A DNA stretch of 64,000 nt from the IMG/VR virus record IMGVR_UViG_3300023184_000031, positions 42,256 to 106,255 of that record. One strand, given 5' to 3'. Made by a program: the position numbers and the translations under genes. The notes below the pieces were generated by a model, which worked only from the letters and a program-made list of their open reading frames with translations, had not been told where the DNA came from and ran no database searches. This document shows, piece after piece, positions 25,663 to 34,861 of the stretch (the first letter of the stretch is position 1; every line of letters begins with the position of its first letter). This DNA is from a virus.

Positions 25663-27822
25663 ATGTCAGAAGTTATTCTTTCCCCTGGTGTATTCCAGAT
25701 CGAATCAGACCAAAGCTTATATACGCAGGCTCCACCAGCTCTTGGTGCTGCTATTGTAGGCCCTACAGTAGGTGGTCGCCCAATGGTACCTACTTACGTT
25801 ACTACTTATAGTCAATACTTATCAATTTTTGGTGATGTATTCAAAAGTAGTAGCTACTATTATGAATATCTTACATCAATGGCTGCTAGAGAATATTTTC
25901 AAAATGGCGGTCAATCATTATTAGTAACTAGAATCATTAGTGGTAGCAACAATATTAGTACATACGCTCAAGCAACTGTACCTAATACAGCAGCAACAGT
26001 TGCAGGAACTTCCGCTTCTGCTTCATTTGCAGCCGCTGCAGGAGATACAGGATCATGGATCCAAACAGTAATTAATGCTAGCACAGCTTATGGTACTGTA
26101 ACTTATAATATTATTAATAATCCATGGCTTATACCTCCTAATAATTATTCTGGTGGTGCTAATACTATATATCTTGGTATTGGAAATGGTGCTGGTGTTC
26201 CTAATGTATCATTAACAGAATGGGCAGGTTATATGGCAACTGCTATTAATAGTGCTACTAGCCTAGGTTCAACTGGTATAGGTAGTGCTCTTACAGCGTC
26301 CGCTATTGGTGGTACTTTAACTATTACCTCTAAATTAACTGGAACTGCCGCAAACGCATTTAGCGTTACTCATAGCTACAATTATGGTGTTTCAAATCCT
26401 CCAGCACAACAATTTGTAGGAGGTGTTGATTCTATTACCGGTACTTCATTTACTCTTGAAACATTAGATTGGGGTGATACTCAAAATAATACTTCAAGTT
26501 TATCAAGTGGTTCATTAGCAAGCGGATCAGCGTATAATGTACGTTGGGAAGTAACTAACGCAAATACTGGCTCAAACGGTGGTACATTTACAATTGTAGT
26601 TCGTAGAGGTGATGATAATAATACTCAAAAGAATATCTTAGAAACATGGGCTAACGTAAGTTTAGACCCACAACTTCCTAACTATATATCTCGTGTTATT
26701 GGTGATCTAAAACCAGTATACAATGTATCAACAGGACAAATTGACTATCAAGGTACATATGCTAATCAATCACAATATGTTCGTGTAGCATCAGTTGCTA
26801 TTCCAAACGTAGATTCATTAGATAATCTTGGTAATTTTAAATCAGGATCATATGGTACTACATTACCTGCAGTAGGTAGTGGTTCATACGGTGGTTCATT
26901 TAGTGGCGGTGCTACTGATACAACTCAACCAAAATTAATGAATGAAGCTATTACAACAACTAACATTCAAGGATTTGCACCTTCTGATTATAACACAGCA
27001 TTCACATTATTAACAAATAAAGATGAATACAGCTACAATATCTTATTAGCACCAGGTATTGGATTAGATTGTTCAGCTGCATCTAATATGATTGCAACTG
27101 TTGAAAGTAGAGGAGATGCAATTGCTATTACAGGAGCTGGTGTTTATGGAACAACAATAAATCAAGCAACTACAAACGCTGCTGGTCAATCAAGTAATTA
27201 CGCTGCAACCTATTATCCTTGGGTTCAATTATACTCAAGTGGTTTAGGTAAAACTGTATGGTGTCCTCCATCAACTGTAATAGGTGGTGTATTAGCATTC
27301 AACGACCAAGTAGGCGCTGAATGGTTCGCACCAGCTGGTTTGAACAGAGGTGGTATTCCATCAGTAGTAAGAGCAGAACGCAGATTATCTCAAACAGATC
27401 GTGATACACTATACACTCAAAATGTTAATCCATTAGCAACATTCCCAGGAACTGGGGTTGTAGTATGGGGTCAAAAAACACTACAACGTAAACCAACATC
27501 TCTTGATCGTGTAAATGTTCGTAGATTGTTGATTGCATTAAAAGATTACATTGGTGGTGTTTCTCGTAATTTAGTATTCGAACAAAATACAACAGTAACT
27601 CGTAATAGATTCTTATCACAAGTTAATCCATACTTATCATCAGTAGTACAACGTCAAGGATTATATGCTTATAAAGTAATAATGGACGATTCAAACAATA
27701 CTCCTGATGTAGTAGATCGTAACCAATTAGTAGGTCAGATTTATATCCAACCAACTAAAACAGCAGAATTTATTATCTTGAACTTCAATATTCTTCCTAC
27801 TGGCGCTACATTCCCTGCATAA
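25663..27822 (+). CDS. gp18: Tail sheath protein (gp18-like)
   Basis: 719 residues (T4 gp18 659). The N-terminus SPGVFQIESDQS and the conserved C-terminal domain (WFAPAGLNRGGI near 550–565, then the RRLLIALKDYIGG and LVFEQNTTVTRNRF region) are hallmarks of contractile sheath subunits. The variable middle is Ser/Gly/Thr-rich, as in protruding sheath domains. It assembles around the tube encoded next and contracts during infection. Confidence 0.95.
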   Translation: MSEVILSPGVFQIESDQSLYTQAPPALGAAIVGPTVGGRPMVPTYVTTYSQYLSIFGDVFKSSSYYYEYLTSMAAREYFQNGGQSLLVTRIISGSNNISTYAQATVPNTAATVAGTSASASFAAAAGDTGSWIQTVINASTAYGTVTYNIINNPWLIPPNNYSGGANTIYLGIGNGAGVPNVSLTEWAGYMATAINSATSLGSTGIGSALTASAIGGTLTITSKLTGTAANAFSVTHSYNYGVSNPPAQQFVGGVDSITGTSFTLETLDWGDTQNNTSSLSSGSLASGSAYNVRWEVTNANTGSNGGTFTIVVRRGDDNNTQKNILETWANVSLDPQLPNYISRVIGDLKPVYNVSTGQIDYQGTYANQSQYVRVASVAIPNVDSLDNLGNFKSGSYGTTLPAVGSGSYGGSFSGGATDTTQPKLMNEAITTTNIQGFAPSDYNTAFTLLTNKDEYSYNILLAPGIGLDCSAASNMIATVESRGDAIAITGAGVYGTTINQATTNAAGQSSNYAATYYPWVQLYSSGLGKTVWCPPSTVIGGVLAFNDQVGAEWFAPAGLNRGGIPSVVRAERRLSQTDRDTLYTQNVNPLATFPGTGVVVWGQKTLQRKPTSLDRVNVRRLLIALKDYIGGVSRNLVFEQNTTVTRNRFLSQVNPYLSSVVQRQGLYAYKVIMDDSNNTPDVVDRNQLVGQIYIQPTKTAEFIILNFNILPTGATFPA

Positions 27823-27839
27823 GGGGATGTAGTTCCTAA

Positions 27840-27847
27840 TATTTATT
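27840..27847 (+). promoter_or_regulatory. TATTTATT promoter-like octamer before tube
   Basis: TATTTATT in the 50-nt spacer between sheath and tube genes, 25 nt before the ATG. Confidence 0.45.
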
Positions 27848-27872
27848 AATAGCAATAAAATAACAATATAAA

Positions 27873-28361
27873 ATGGCAGTACTTAATCCGAACGAAATAA
27901 TGTTCACAGCGTATGAACCGAAGGTTGCAAATCGCTTTATAATGTACATAGACGGTATTCCGGCATATTTAATTAAAAAGATATCAGCTCCTGGATTTGA
28001 CGCTGGTGAAATCATATTAGAACATATTAACGTTTACCGTAAAGTAAAAGGTAAAGTTAGATGGAATGATATGACAATGGAATTATACGATCCGATCACT
28101 CCAAGTGGTGCTCAAGCTGTAATGGAATGGGCTCGTTTGGCACATGAATCAGTAACAGGTAGAGATGGTTATAGTGATTTCTATAAAAGAGATATCACAT
28201 TGAATATCCTAGGACCAGTTGGTGATATCGTTGGTGAATGGATTGTTAAAGGTGCTTATGTTAAAACAGCAACTTTTGGCGATTACGATTGGGCTACAGG
28301 AGATGCAGCAATTACACTTAGTGTAACAATGGCTATGGATTATTGTGTATTGAACTTCTAA
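27873..28361 (+). CDS. gp19: Tail tube protein (gp19-like)
   Basis: 162 residues, practically the length of T4 gp19 (163). The FMYIDGIPAYLIKKISAPGF opening, the INVYRKVKGKVRWNDMTMEL middle and the WIVKGAYVKTATFGDYDW end match phage tube subunits, which stack as hexameric rings. It lies directly after the sheath gene as in T4 and ends at a strong terminator. Confidence 0.94.
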   Translation: MAVLNPNEIMFTAYEPKVANRFIMYIDGIPAYLIKKISAPGFDAGEIILEHINVYRKVKGKVRWNDMTMELYDPITPSGAQAVMEWARLAHESVTGRDGYSDFYKRDITLNILGPVGDIVGEWIVKGAYVKTATFGDYDWATGDAAITLSVTMAMDYCVLNF

Positions 28362-28387
28362 TCACTTCTCATATTTCTTTTCTTTGG

Positions 28388-28415
28388 AGCGTCTGCCGTT
28401 TGGTAGACGCTTTTG
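28388..28415 (+). terminator. Intrinsic terminator after tube gene
   Basis: Stem AGCGTCTGCC (28388–28397) with GGTAGACGCT (28402–28411), GTTT loop, then TTT. Confidence 0.85.
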
Positions 28416-28424
28416 TTTTACTTA

Positions 28425-28432
28425 TATTTATA
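28425..28432 (+). promoter_or_regulatory. TATTTATA promoter-like octamer
   Basis: TATTTATA just after the tube terminator, 14 nt before the ATG at 28447. Confidence 0.5.
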
Positions 28433-28446
28433 CGAAATAAAGTAAT

Positions 28447-28773
28447 ATGCCTCGTACACCCATTCATCCAATAGATGACCCATCACCAATTTCAAACCAA
28501 CCAGTAACACCACAACCACCCACTTATGTAATTCAACCTAATCCGGGACTGGTAGGATCATTTGATAAAACAAATTTGGATATAGAAAATCCAAAACCAA
28601 ATGGGGGTATTCCATATAAGCAAGATAAAGACCCTACAACATATCCCCCTACAGTACACCATACCATTCCTGAACGTGGATATTTTGCTACTCCAGGAGA
28701 AGCAGCATCTAAATTTGAGCAAAAATATAGTCCAAAGAAAACATATTTAGATTCTATGAAAGATTATATTTAA
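28447..28773 (+). CDS. Pro-rich small virion-cluster protein
   Basis: 108 residues, Pro-rich and probably extended in the N-terminal 80 residues (TPIHPIDDPSPISNQPVTPQ), with a short helical C-terminus containing FEQKYSPKKTYLDSMKDYI. It is monocistronic, with promoter-like octamers before it and after it. Its place between tube and tail-chaperone genes suggests a tail role, but no family is recognised. Confidence 0.6.
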   Translation: MPRTPIHPIDDPSPISNQPVTPQPPTYVIQPNPGLVGSFDKTNLDIENPKPNGGIPYKQDKDPTTYPPTVHHTIPERGYFATPGEAASKFEQKYSPKKTYLDSMKDYI

Positions 28774-28788
28774 AATTTATCTTTTATA

Positions 28789-28796
28789 TATTTATA
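28789..28796 (+). promoter_or_regulatory. TATTTATA promoter-like octamer
   Basis: TATTTATA 26 nt before the ATG of the gp26-like gene at 28823. Confidence 0.5.
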
Positions 28797-28822
28797 TACG
28801 AACAAAAAAATAAATAACGTTT

Positions 28823-29581
28823 ATGGCAGAATTAAAGTTACCGACAGAAATGGTTTCATTACCATCAAAAGGTTTATTGTATCCTAAAGACTCACCACTT
28901 GCTAAAGGTGAAATTGAAATGAAATATATGACAGCTAAGGAAGAAGATATTCTTACCAATACTAATTATATTCGCCAAGGTACAGTGGTTGATAAATTAT
29001 TACAATCTCTAATTATTACTCCTATCACATATGATGACCTATTAATTGGTGATAAAAATGCAATATTAATTGCAGCACGTATCTTAGGATATGGTTCTGA
29101 ATATGCATTCAAATACACTAATGAACGTGGACAAGAGATAGATGCTAAAGTTGATTTATCAACATTAGAAGAAAAAGTATTAGATGAATCATTATTTAAA
29201 ACTGGTGTAAATGAATTTACATTTAATTTACCAAAATCAGGCAATGTAGTAACATTCAAATTGTTAACACATGGTGATGAGAAGAAAATTGAAGGTGAAA
29301 TTAAAGGATTACAAAAAATCAATCCAAACTCTACAACAGACGTTACAACAAGAATGAAATATGTTATCACCTCCATTAATGGTGATCGTGATCAAAAAGC
29401 AATACGTGAGTTTGTAGATAATTATCTATTAGCCCCAGATGCAAGAGCATTACGTGAATATTATGCTAAAATCCAGCCAGATATTGAAATGAAATATATA
29501 CCTGAAGATGATAGTTATACAGGGGAGGGTATAACTATTCCGATTTCTCTTAACTTTTTTTGGCCTGACGCCGGAATATAG
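28823..29581 (+). CDS. Tail assembly chaperone / gp26-like baseplate hub protein, short product
   Basis: 252 residues in the zero frame. LPSKGLLYPKDSPLAKGEIE, YMTAKEEDILTN and KLLQSLI are typical of the T4 gp26 family present in many contractile phages. It lies between the tube and tape-measure genes, the standard site of tail assembly chaperones. Seven T residues at 29555–29561 end the conserved part, and the zero frame stops 20 nt later. The +1 frame continues for 89 codons without a convincing start of its own, so a longer 335-residue product through frameshifting is likely. Confidence 0.85.
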   Translation: MAELKLPTEMVSLPSKGLLYPKDSPLAKGEIEMKYMTAKEEDILTNTNYIRQGTVVDKLLQSLIITPITYDDLLIGDKNAILIAARILGYGSEYAFKYTNERGQEIDAKVDLSTLEEKVLDESLFKTGVNEFTFNLPKSGNVVTFKLLTHGDEKKIEGEIKGLQKINPNSTTDVTTRMKYVITSINGDRDQKAIREFVDNYLLAPDARALREYYAKIQPDIEMKYIPEDDSYTGEGITIPISLNFFWPDAGI

Positions 29582-29831
29582 ACCTATATTCTTTAAACAA
29601 ATACATGAAATAGTATTTCATGGAAAAGGTGGATATGATTGGGAAACTGTTTATAATATGCCATTATGGTTGCGTAGAACTACGTTTAACATGATGAAGG
29701 AACATTACGATAAGGAGGCAGAAGAAGCAGAAAAACAACAAAACATGCTAAAAAACAACAGCAAAAGTGAAATAGCACGACCAAACATAACTCCAACACC
29801 TAATTATACTACAAAGGCGCCTAAAAAATAG
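29535..29831 (+). CDS. C-terminal extension reached by +1 frameshift
   Basis: This +1 frame is open from 29535 to the stop at 29829–29831. After the T7 run it reads GLTPEYRPIFFKQIHEIVFH, then GYDWETVYNMPLWLRRTTFN and a charged helix, a well-formed domain. Its first ATG lies at about 29659, inside that domain. Expected product: zero-frame residues 1–246 joined to 89 residues here. In lambda, P2 and Mu-like phages the equivalent chaperone pair is also made by frameshifting, with the long form contacting the tape measure. A separate gene with a non-ATG start is the alternative. Confidence 0.65.
   Translation, partial: LFRFLLTFFGLTPEYRPIFFKQIHEIVFHGKGGYDWETVYNMPLWLRRTTFNMMKEHYDKEAEEAEKQQNMLKNNSKSEIARPNITPTPNYTTKAPKK
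29555..29561 (+). promoter_or_regulatory. Candidate slippery heptamer for +1 frameshift
   Basis: Frame AAC-TTT-TTT-TGG: tRNA-Phe on TTT can move one base forward and re-pair with TTT, entering the GGC-CTG-ACG frame. Polymerase slippage on T7 (gain of two or loss of one) would give the same product. Confidence 0.6.
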
Positions 29832-29838
29832 GCGCTTT
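29814..29838 (+). terminator. Terminator hairpin overlapping the frameshift-product stop
   Basis: AAGGCGCC and GGCGCTTTT form a stem of GCGCC/GGCGC plus a G-U and A-T pairs; the loop holds the TAG at 29829–29831. A short T-run follows. Confidence 0.65.
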
Positions 29839-29841
29839 TAA

Positions 29842-29849
29842 TATTTATA
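29842..29849 (+). promoter_or_regulatory. TATTTATA promoter-like octamer before tape measure
   Basis: TATTTATA directly after the hairpin, 17 nt before the ATG at 29867. Confidence 0.5.
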
Positions 29850-29866
29850 TGCATAATACTGTATAA

Positions 29867-32152
29867 ATGGCATCAGCACCAACACCACAAGAATTACAAG
29901 AATTAATAAATTTATATCAACAGGTTGATAATTTAACTGCTCAACAAGCCCAATTAATGGCCAATGTTGCCACAAATGCAGGAAATGTTAATAAAGAAAT
30001 ATCAAGACTAAAAAATGAATTAACTTCTGTTAATAATACTTTTGGTAGTATAGCTCAGTCTTTAAAAGATTCTATTCAAGAATTTTCAAGACTTAATACA
30101 ACAGCATCTAGCACCAAAAAATCCTTCATCTCATTACAAAGTATAGCATCTAAGCTACTACATGACCAATCAGGATATGCTCAATTATCTGAAAAAGAAT
30201 TAAATAGATTAAAAGAAAAAACAACATTAGAATTTCAAAATTTACGCATAAACATAGCATCTGGGAAATTATCAACAGATCAACGACAAGAAGCACTTGA
30301 TGTTGGTATAAGAACGGTTAGACTTATCAGATTATTACGTGAAAGATTAGAATTAGAAAAAAACATCACTAAAAATTTAGGTTTAACAGGTAAAGCATAT
30401 AAAGGAATTCAATCCACTCTACAAAAACTAGGAGTAGATAGTCAAGTTCTAGATAATATGAATGAAAAATTAAGAGAGGCTGCGGAAAAGGGAAAAGTTG
30501 GATTTAAAAAATTATTTGAAGTTACTAAAGAAGGTTTTAAAGAAGCAATGGAAGATCCTGCTTTTCGTTTTGCTGTTGGAATGAAATTATTAACATCTGC
30601 TTTTAATGATATTAAAAAAGCATTTGAAATATGGAAAGAATTTAATGCTATTTTAGTAGAAACCTCTCGCAACTTAGGCCAATCAGTAGAACAAGTCACT
30701 AAAATGGCTCAAGGTGCTAAGGAGGTTCAAGGTAGATTTGATGGTAATGTTTATACACTCAAACAAACAGCACAAGCTATATCTAATATCAATGATGAAT
30801 TAAACTTATCTGTTCAAATTAGTGGCGAAACATTAAATGAATTTACAGCAATGACAAACCAAATGGGTTTGACAGCGGCTGAAGCAAGTAAAATTCAAAA
30901 GCTAGGTTTATTAAATAATTTATCTTTAAAAGATACTAATAAAACTATAGCAGCAGGGATAATAGCTACTCAAAAATCAACTGGTGTTCAAATTAGTGCT
31001 AAGCAAGTATTTCAAGAGATAGGTAAACTTAGTGCTGGTATAACAGCTAAGTTCCAACAGAATCCTAGATTAATAGCAGAAGCAGTAGCTCAAGCTAAAG
31101 CATTAGGTACTAATTTAGAAACAATAGATAAAATTGGAGAATCATTATTAAATTGGGAATCATCAATTGAAAATGAATTAGAAGCTGAATTAATAACTGG
31201 CAGAAAGATCAATGTTGAAAAAGCACGTTATGCTGCTTTAACAGGTGATCAATTATCTTTAACTAAGGAAATAGCAGATCAAGTAGGTAACCTAGCCGAC
31301 TTCCAAAACATGAATGTTATTGCTCAAACTTCATTAGCTAAAGCATTTGGATTAAGTAAAGATGAATTGGCTCAGATGCTTCAACAACAAGAAGTATTTA
31401 ATAAATTAGGAGATGTATCTGGAAAATCAGCAGCTGAGCAATTAAAAATAGCTAGAGAAAGAGGATTAACTGAAACTGATTCATTAGTGGTAAATTTACA
31501 ACAACAAGCAGCAACTGAAAAATTAGCAGCTACCTGGGATAGTATAAAATTAGCATTAGCTGATATACTTAATGGTCCTTTTAGTGGTCTTGTAAGTATG
31601 ATGGGATTTTTTGCAAAAAATTCCTGGGCTGCATATACTGCTTTAAGTTTAATGGGAGCAATATCAATTGCAAAATTAATAACAGGTTTAATAACAATGG
31701 CAACAACATTAGGAATATCTGCCATAGAAGCCTTAACATTACTAAGTGCTCTTACATTAGGAGTAGGAATTGCAGTAGCTATAGCTGGTATGATAGCTGG
31801 TAAATCAGCAATGGAATCTCAATCAGCCGATCTTGCAAATAATGCTCCTAAATTTGCTAAGGGAGGTATTGTAACTGGAGAAATAAGAAATGCAACAATA
31901 GGTGAAGCTGGTGCTGAAGCTATTATTCCTCTAAATTCACCAAAAGCAGATAATATATTAGGTGGTGGCAATAACAATAATGCTATGGCTCAAACTATAG
32001 GTGATAAACTAGATAAACATTTTCAAGCAATTGCTGGTTTTGTACAAAGACCTGCTGTTATACATGGTGAAAATGCATTTGTAAATAATCTAGGACGAAA
32101 TTCAAATTTAGGTACCGCTCAAAATATAAATACTAAGTATCAATTAGCATAA
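29867..32152 (+). CDS. Tail tape measure protein
   Basis: 761 residues. The N-terminal 170 residues are coiled coil, the centre is helical, and about 565–650 holds several hydrophobic helices (AAYTALSLMGAISIAKLITG onward). The C-terminus has FAKGGIVTGEIRNATIGEAG followed by AEAIIPL (about 663–690), a signature found near the end of many tape measure proteins. It would set tail length inside the tube and may insert in the host membrane during DNA entry. Its place after the frameshifted chaperone is classical. Confidence 0.88.
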   Translation: MASAPTPQELQELINLYQQVDNLTAQQAQLMANVATNAGNVNKEISRLKNELTSVNNTFGSIAQSLKDSIQEFSRLNTTASSTKKSFISLQSIASKLLHDQSGYAQLSEKELNRLKEKTTLEFQNLRINIASGKLSTDQRQEALDVGIRTVRLIRLLRERLELEKNITKNLGLTGKAYKGIQSTLQKLGVDSQVLDNMNEKLREAAEKGKVGFKKLFEVTKEGFKEAMEDPAFRFAVGMKLLTSAFNDIKKAFEIWKEFNAILVETSRNLGQSVEQVTKMAQGAKEVQGRFDGNVYTLKQTAQAISNINDELNLSVQISGETLNEFTAMTNQMGLTAAEASKIQKLGLLNNLSLKDTNKTIAAGIIATQKSTGVQISAKQVFQEIGKLSAGITAKFQQNPRLIAEAVAQAKALGTNLETIDKIGESLLNWESSIENELEAELITGRKINVEKARYAALTGDQLSLTKEIADQVGNLADFQNMNVIAQTSLAKAFGLSKDELAQMLQQQEVFNKLGDVSGKSAAEQLKIARERGLTETDSLVVNLQQQAATEKLAATWDSIKLALADILNGPFSGLVSMMGFFAKNSWAAYTALSLMGAISIAKLITGLITMATTLGISAIEALTLLSALTLGVGIAVAIAGMIAGKSAMESQSADLANNAPKFAKGGIVTGEIRNATIGEAGAEAIIPLNSPKADNILGGGNNNNAMAQTIGDKLDKHFQAIAGFVQRPAVIHGENAFVNNLGRNSNLGTAQNINTKYQLA

Positions 32153-32160
32153 ACTATCAA

Positions 32161-32168
32161 TATTTATT
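32161..32168 (+). promoter_or_regulatory. TATTTATT promoter-like octamer
   Basis: TATTTATTGACACAATAAAA, nearly the same 20 bases as before the portal gene; 22 nt before the ATG at 32191. Confidence 0.55.
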
Positions 32169-32190
32169 GACACAATAAAACAATAAAAAC

Positions 32191-32553
32191 ATGGCATCAG
32201 TACTTGACCAATTACCAACCAGTAACTTTAGCTTACCAGGTAATAACCTTAGAGCAAATCCTTCGCAACCAGCATGGGGGTATAAAGATAGCACAGGTAA
32301 TTTAGATCCTGCACAAAGTAAACTACAATATACTTACTCAGTAGATGGTAATCCTAATGAACGTATTGTAGATTTTAATAGAGCAGCATTAGGCGGTGTT
32401 ACATCAGTAAAACCACCAGCTACATTAGATGAATTAGATCGTAACGCACCAAATAATACTCAAGCGGGTATGGGCGGTGTTGTATCTCAAATATACAAAT
32501 CACCAAGCGGCCGTCGATATAAAGATTTAGGACCTCAACCAGGAAGATACTAA
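32191..32553 (+). CDS. Small tail/baseplate cluster protein
   Basis: 120 residues, Gly/Pro/Asn-rich with few predicted helices; ends SPSGRRYKDLGPQPGRY. It sits 11 nt before the next baseplate gene and looks like a minor virion or baseplate component. No family recognised. Confidence 0.6.
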   Translation: MASVLDQLPTSNFSLPGNNLRANPSQPAWGYKDSTGNLDPAQSKLQYTYSVDGNPNERIVDFNRAALGGVTSVKPPATLDELDRNAPNNTQAGMGGVVSQIYKSPSGRRYKDLGPQPGRY

Positions 32554-32564
32554 TAGTTATATAA

Positions 32565-34532
32565 ATGCCTTTAATAAACCTACGAACAAACTTAAAGTCC
32601 CTTAAGTATGGACATGATCGTCCTGATGGGGGAAGTAGTGCTCAGCCTTATATCCAAACAGATATTAATAAGGCGAACAGTGGAATCCCGTTTGATGAAG
32701 GACTTATTAGAGGTGGTGCTATAGGTGCTGCAAAATCATCAATAACTGATACACTTCGTATTAGTAAATTCTTTACTGATTTACCTAAAGGTCCATTGTT
32801 TATAGCTAAACAAATTGGACTACAGTTATCTAATCCACGATTAGAGGTACCTAAAAATCCAATAAACATAGCAGCAGGTGGATTAAATAATGCATTAGCT
32901 GCATCTACAGGTGGATTGTTATCCCCAACACGTATATATAATTTAGGTATTAATACAATAGCACAAATACCAGTTACGGCATTTGGTCTTCATTTTAACA
33001 GACATGGTTTATTACCTATCCAAGATAAAGATAGTAAATATGAAGCTGTAGTAAAGGCTAATAATAATTTAAGCGATCAAGCAAATATAGCAAACACTGC
33101 TATTCAGTCCGTATTTGGATTTAATCCTAAATTTACTCAATTAACAGCTAATAGATTAGTACTATTAAAAAGTAAATTTAAATTAGGAGATAGAGTTCCT
33201 AATGATCCATTAAATGGAAACCAATTAATAATAGATCAATATATTGCCGGTCCTGGTTCTGTTTATGGTGTAGGTAATACAATCATCCATAGAGCAGAAG
33301 GTAGTAACACAGAAAATGGAGCCGCAATATCGGGATCATTAGATAATAGTAGACATTTTGCTGGTTATACTAGAAATGATAAAGGAGATCAACAAAATGT
33401 AAATTATACTAGTGGATTAGGTAAAGGTAGTAATGCTATATCAACTGCAATTCCCCCAGCATTTAGTGATAAAACTGAAATAAATAAAGGAATATCTAAT
33501 AATGTTATTCAATATAATCTAAATTCATCTATAGGAAAATACACTCAGTTACAATCTCAAATTCAGAAACAACAACAACTTAAAATATATAAAAATAGTA
33601 TTAGTGGAAGTGGAGGTATAGATAATTCTAAAGGAGCATATTCTACTGATCCTATTGAAGTAAAATATAAAAATACATATGGTGATGTAATTACAACTAC
33701 AGGTTTTGATAATTGGTCAAAAATATCTCGTGAAAATAGAGTTGGTGATTTCGGACCAACTGCTCAATATAAAAATGGTAGAAAAGATTCTATCAATTTA
33801 ACACCATTATTTACAGAAGGATCATATTTTGGAAATGATGTTACTCCCGATGGATTACATAATACACGCGATTTAGTAAAATTTAGAATCCAAGCTGTAA
33901 ATACACACAACCCCTCTTCAGGAGTATGGATGATATTCAGAGCATTATTAACAAATTTTACAGACAATGTTGATGCTAAATGGACTGATATAAATTATGT
34001 TGGTAGAGGTAATCCATTTCATATATATAATGGATTTAGTCGTAAAATACAAATTGGATTTAAAGTAGCAGCATTATCCGCTGAAGAAATGCAACCAATG
34101 TATTCTAAATTAAATTATTTAATGTCTAATTTAATGCCTGACTATACTGATTCTAGTGGTAACCCTAGCATCTTAATGAAGGGTCCATTAGTTAGAATGA
34201 CAGTAGGTAATTATTTAGATTCTCAACTTGGAAAATTAGATTCTATTTCATATACTGTACAAAACGAATCACCTTGGGAAATAGCATTAGATGAACCAGA
34301 AGGTGGAACAAAACAACTGATACTACCCCATATTATAGAGGTATCGTTAGGATTTACACCAATTGGCGCTGAAACCAGACAACGTAATAAAATTGAAGCT
34401 AAGAGTAGTACTACTTCATACTTGGCTCAAAATAATACAGGGGCCGATTTTAAAACAATACAATACGTTGATAAAGCAGAAAATTCTGTTACTCCTGGAC
34501 AAACTAGTGGTCTTAATCTTACAGGATTTTAA
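32565..34532 (+). CDS. Large baseplate-cluster protein, unknown
   Basis: 655 residues. A mixed N-terminal region (RTNLKSLKYGHDRPDGG...) is followed by Asn/Ser-rich parts and a C-terminal domain (about 440–620) with VWMIFRALLTNFTDNVDAKW and an IQIGFKVAALSAEEMQPMYS segment typical of baseplate or hub connector domains. It lies between tape measure and the gp53-like gene. I read it as a baseplate structural protein; the T4 counterpart is unclear. Confidence 0.65.
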   Translation: MPLINLRTNLKSLKYGHDRPDGGSSAQPYIQTDINKANSGIPFDEGLIRGGAIGAAKSSITDTLRISKFFTDLPKGPLFIAKQIGLQLSNPRLEVPKNPINIAAGGLNNALAASTGGLLSPTRIYNLGINTIAQIPVTAFGLHFNRHGLLPIQDKDSKYEAVVKANNNLSDQANIANTAIQSVFGFNPKFTQLTANRLVLLKSKFKLGDRVPNDPLNGNQLIIDQYIAGPGSVYGVGNTIIHRAEGSNTENGAAISGSLDNSRHFAGYTRNDKGDQQNVNYTSGLGKGSNAISTAIPPAFSDKTEINKGISNNVIQYNLNSSIGKYTQLQSQIQKQQQLKIYKNSISGSGGIDNSKGAYSTDPIEVKYKNTYGDVITTTGFDNWSKISRENRVGDFGPTAQYKNGRKDSINLTPLFTEGSYFGNDVTPDGLHNTRDLVKFRIQAVNTHNPSSGVWMIFRALLTNFTDNVDAKWTDINYVGRGNPFHIYNGFSRKIQIGFKVAALSAEEMQPMYSKLNYLMSNLMPDYTDSSGNPSILMKGPLVRMTVGNYLDSQLGKLDSISYTVQNESPWEIALDEPEGGTKQLILPHIIEVSLGFTPIGAETRQRNKIEAKSSTTSYLAQNNTGADFKTIQYVDKAENSVTPGQTSGLNLTGF

Positions 34533-34542
34533 TAAATAATAA

Positions 34543-34851
34543 ATGGCAACAAGATACGATAATCCAACTATACTAATCACTTCACAAGGTGTACCGTATG
34601 AAAAGGGTAAATTTTATCCTAATATACCTCCATCTGATACAGATGTTTATGTTATCACAACAGTAGGAGATAGATTGGATTACTTAGCTTATACTTATTA
34701 TAATGACTCTGAAATGTGGTGGGTAATAGCAGCTGCAAATAATAATGTAACTAATGGATTATTATTTCCTATACCAGGCACACAATTAAGAATACCAACT
34801 GATTTAAGTAGTGTTTTACGTTTAACTAATCAATTTAATAAAGCCAGATAA
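34543..34851 (+). CDS. Baseplate wedge gp53-like LysM-type protein
   Basis: 102 residues. The C-terminal half, VGDRLDYLAYTYYNDSEMWW followed by VIAAANN and a final PGTQLRIP, matches the LysM-like fold of T4 gp53 and related baseplate proteins. It would help hold wedges around the hub. It is much shorter than T4 gp53 (196), having only the LysM-like part and a short leader. It precedes an intervening HNH gene. Confidence 0.7.
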   Translation: MATRYDNPTILITSQGVPYEKGKFYPNIPPSDTDVYVITTVGDRLDYLAYTYYNDSEMWWVIAAANNNVTNGLLFPIPGTQLRIPTDLSSVLRLTNQFNKAR

Positions 34852-34861
34852 ATGTTATGTT

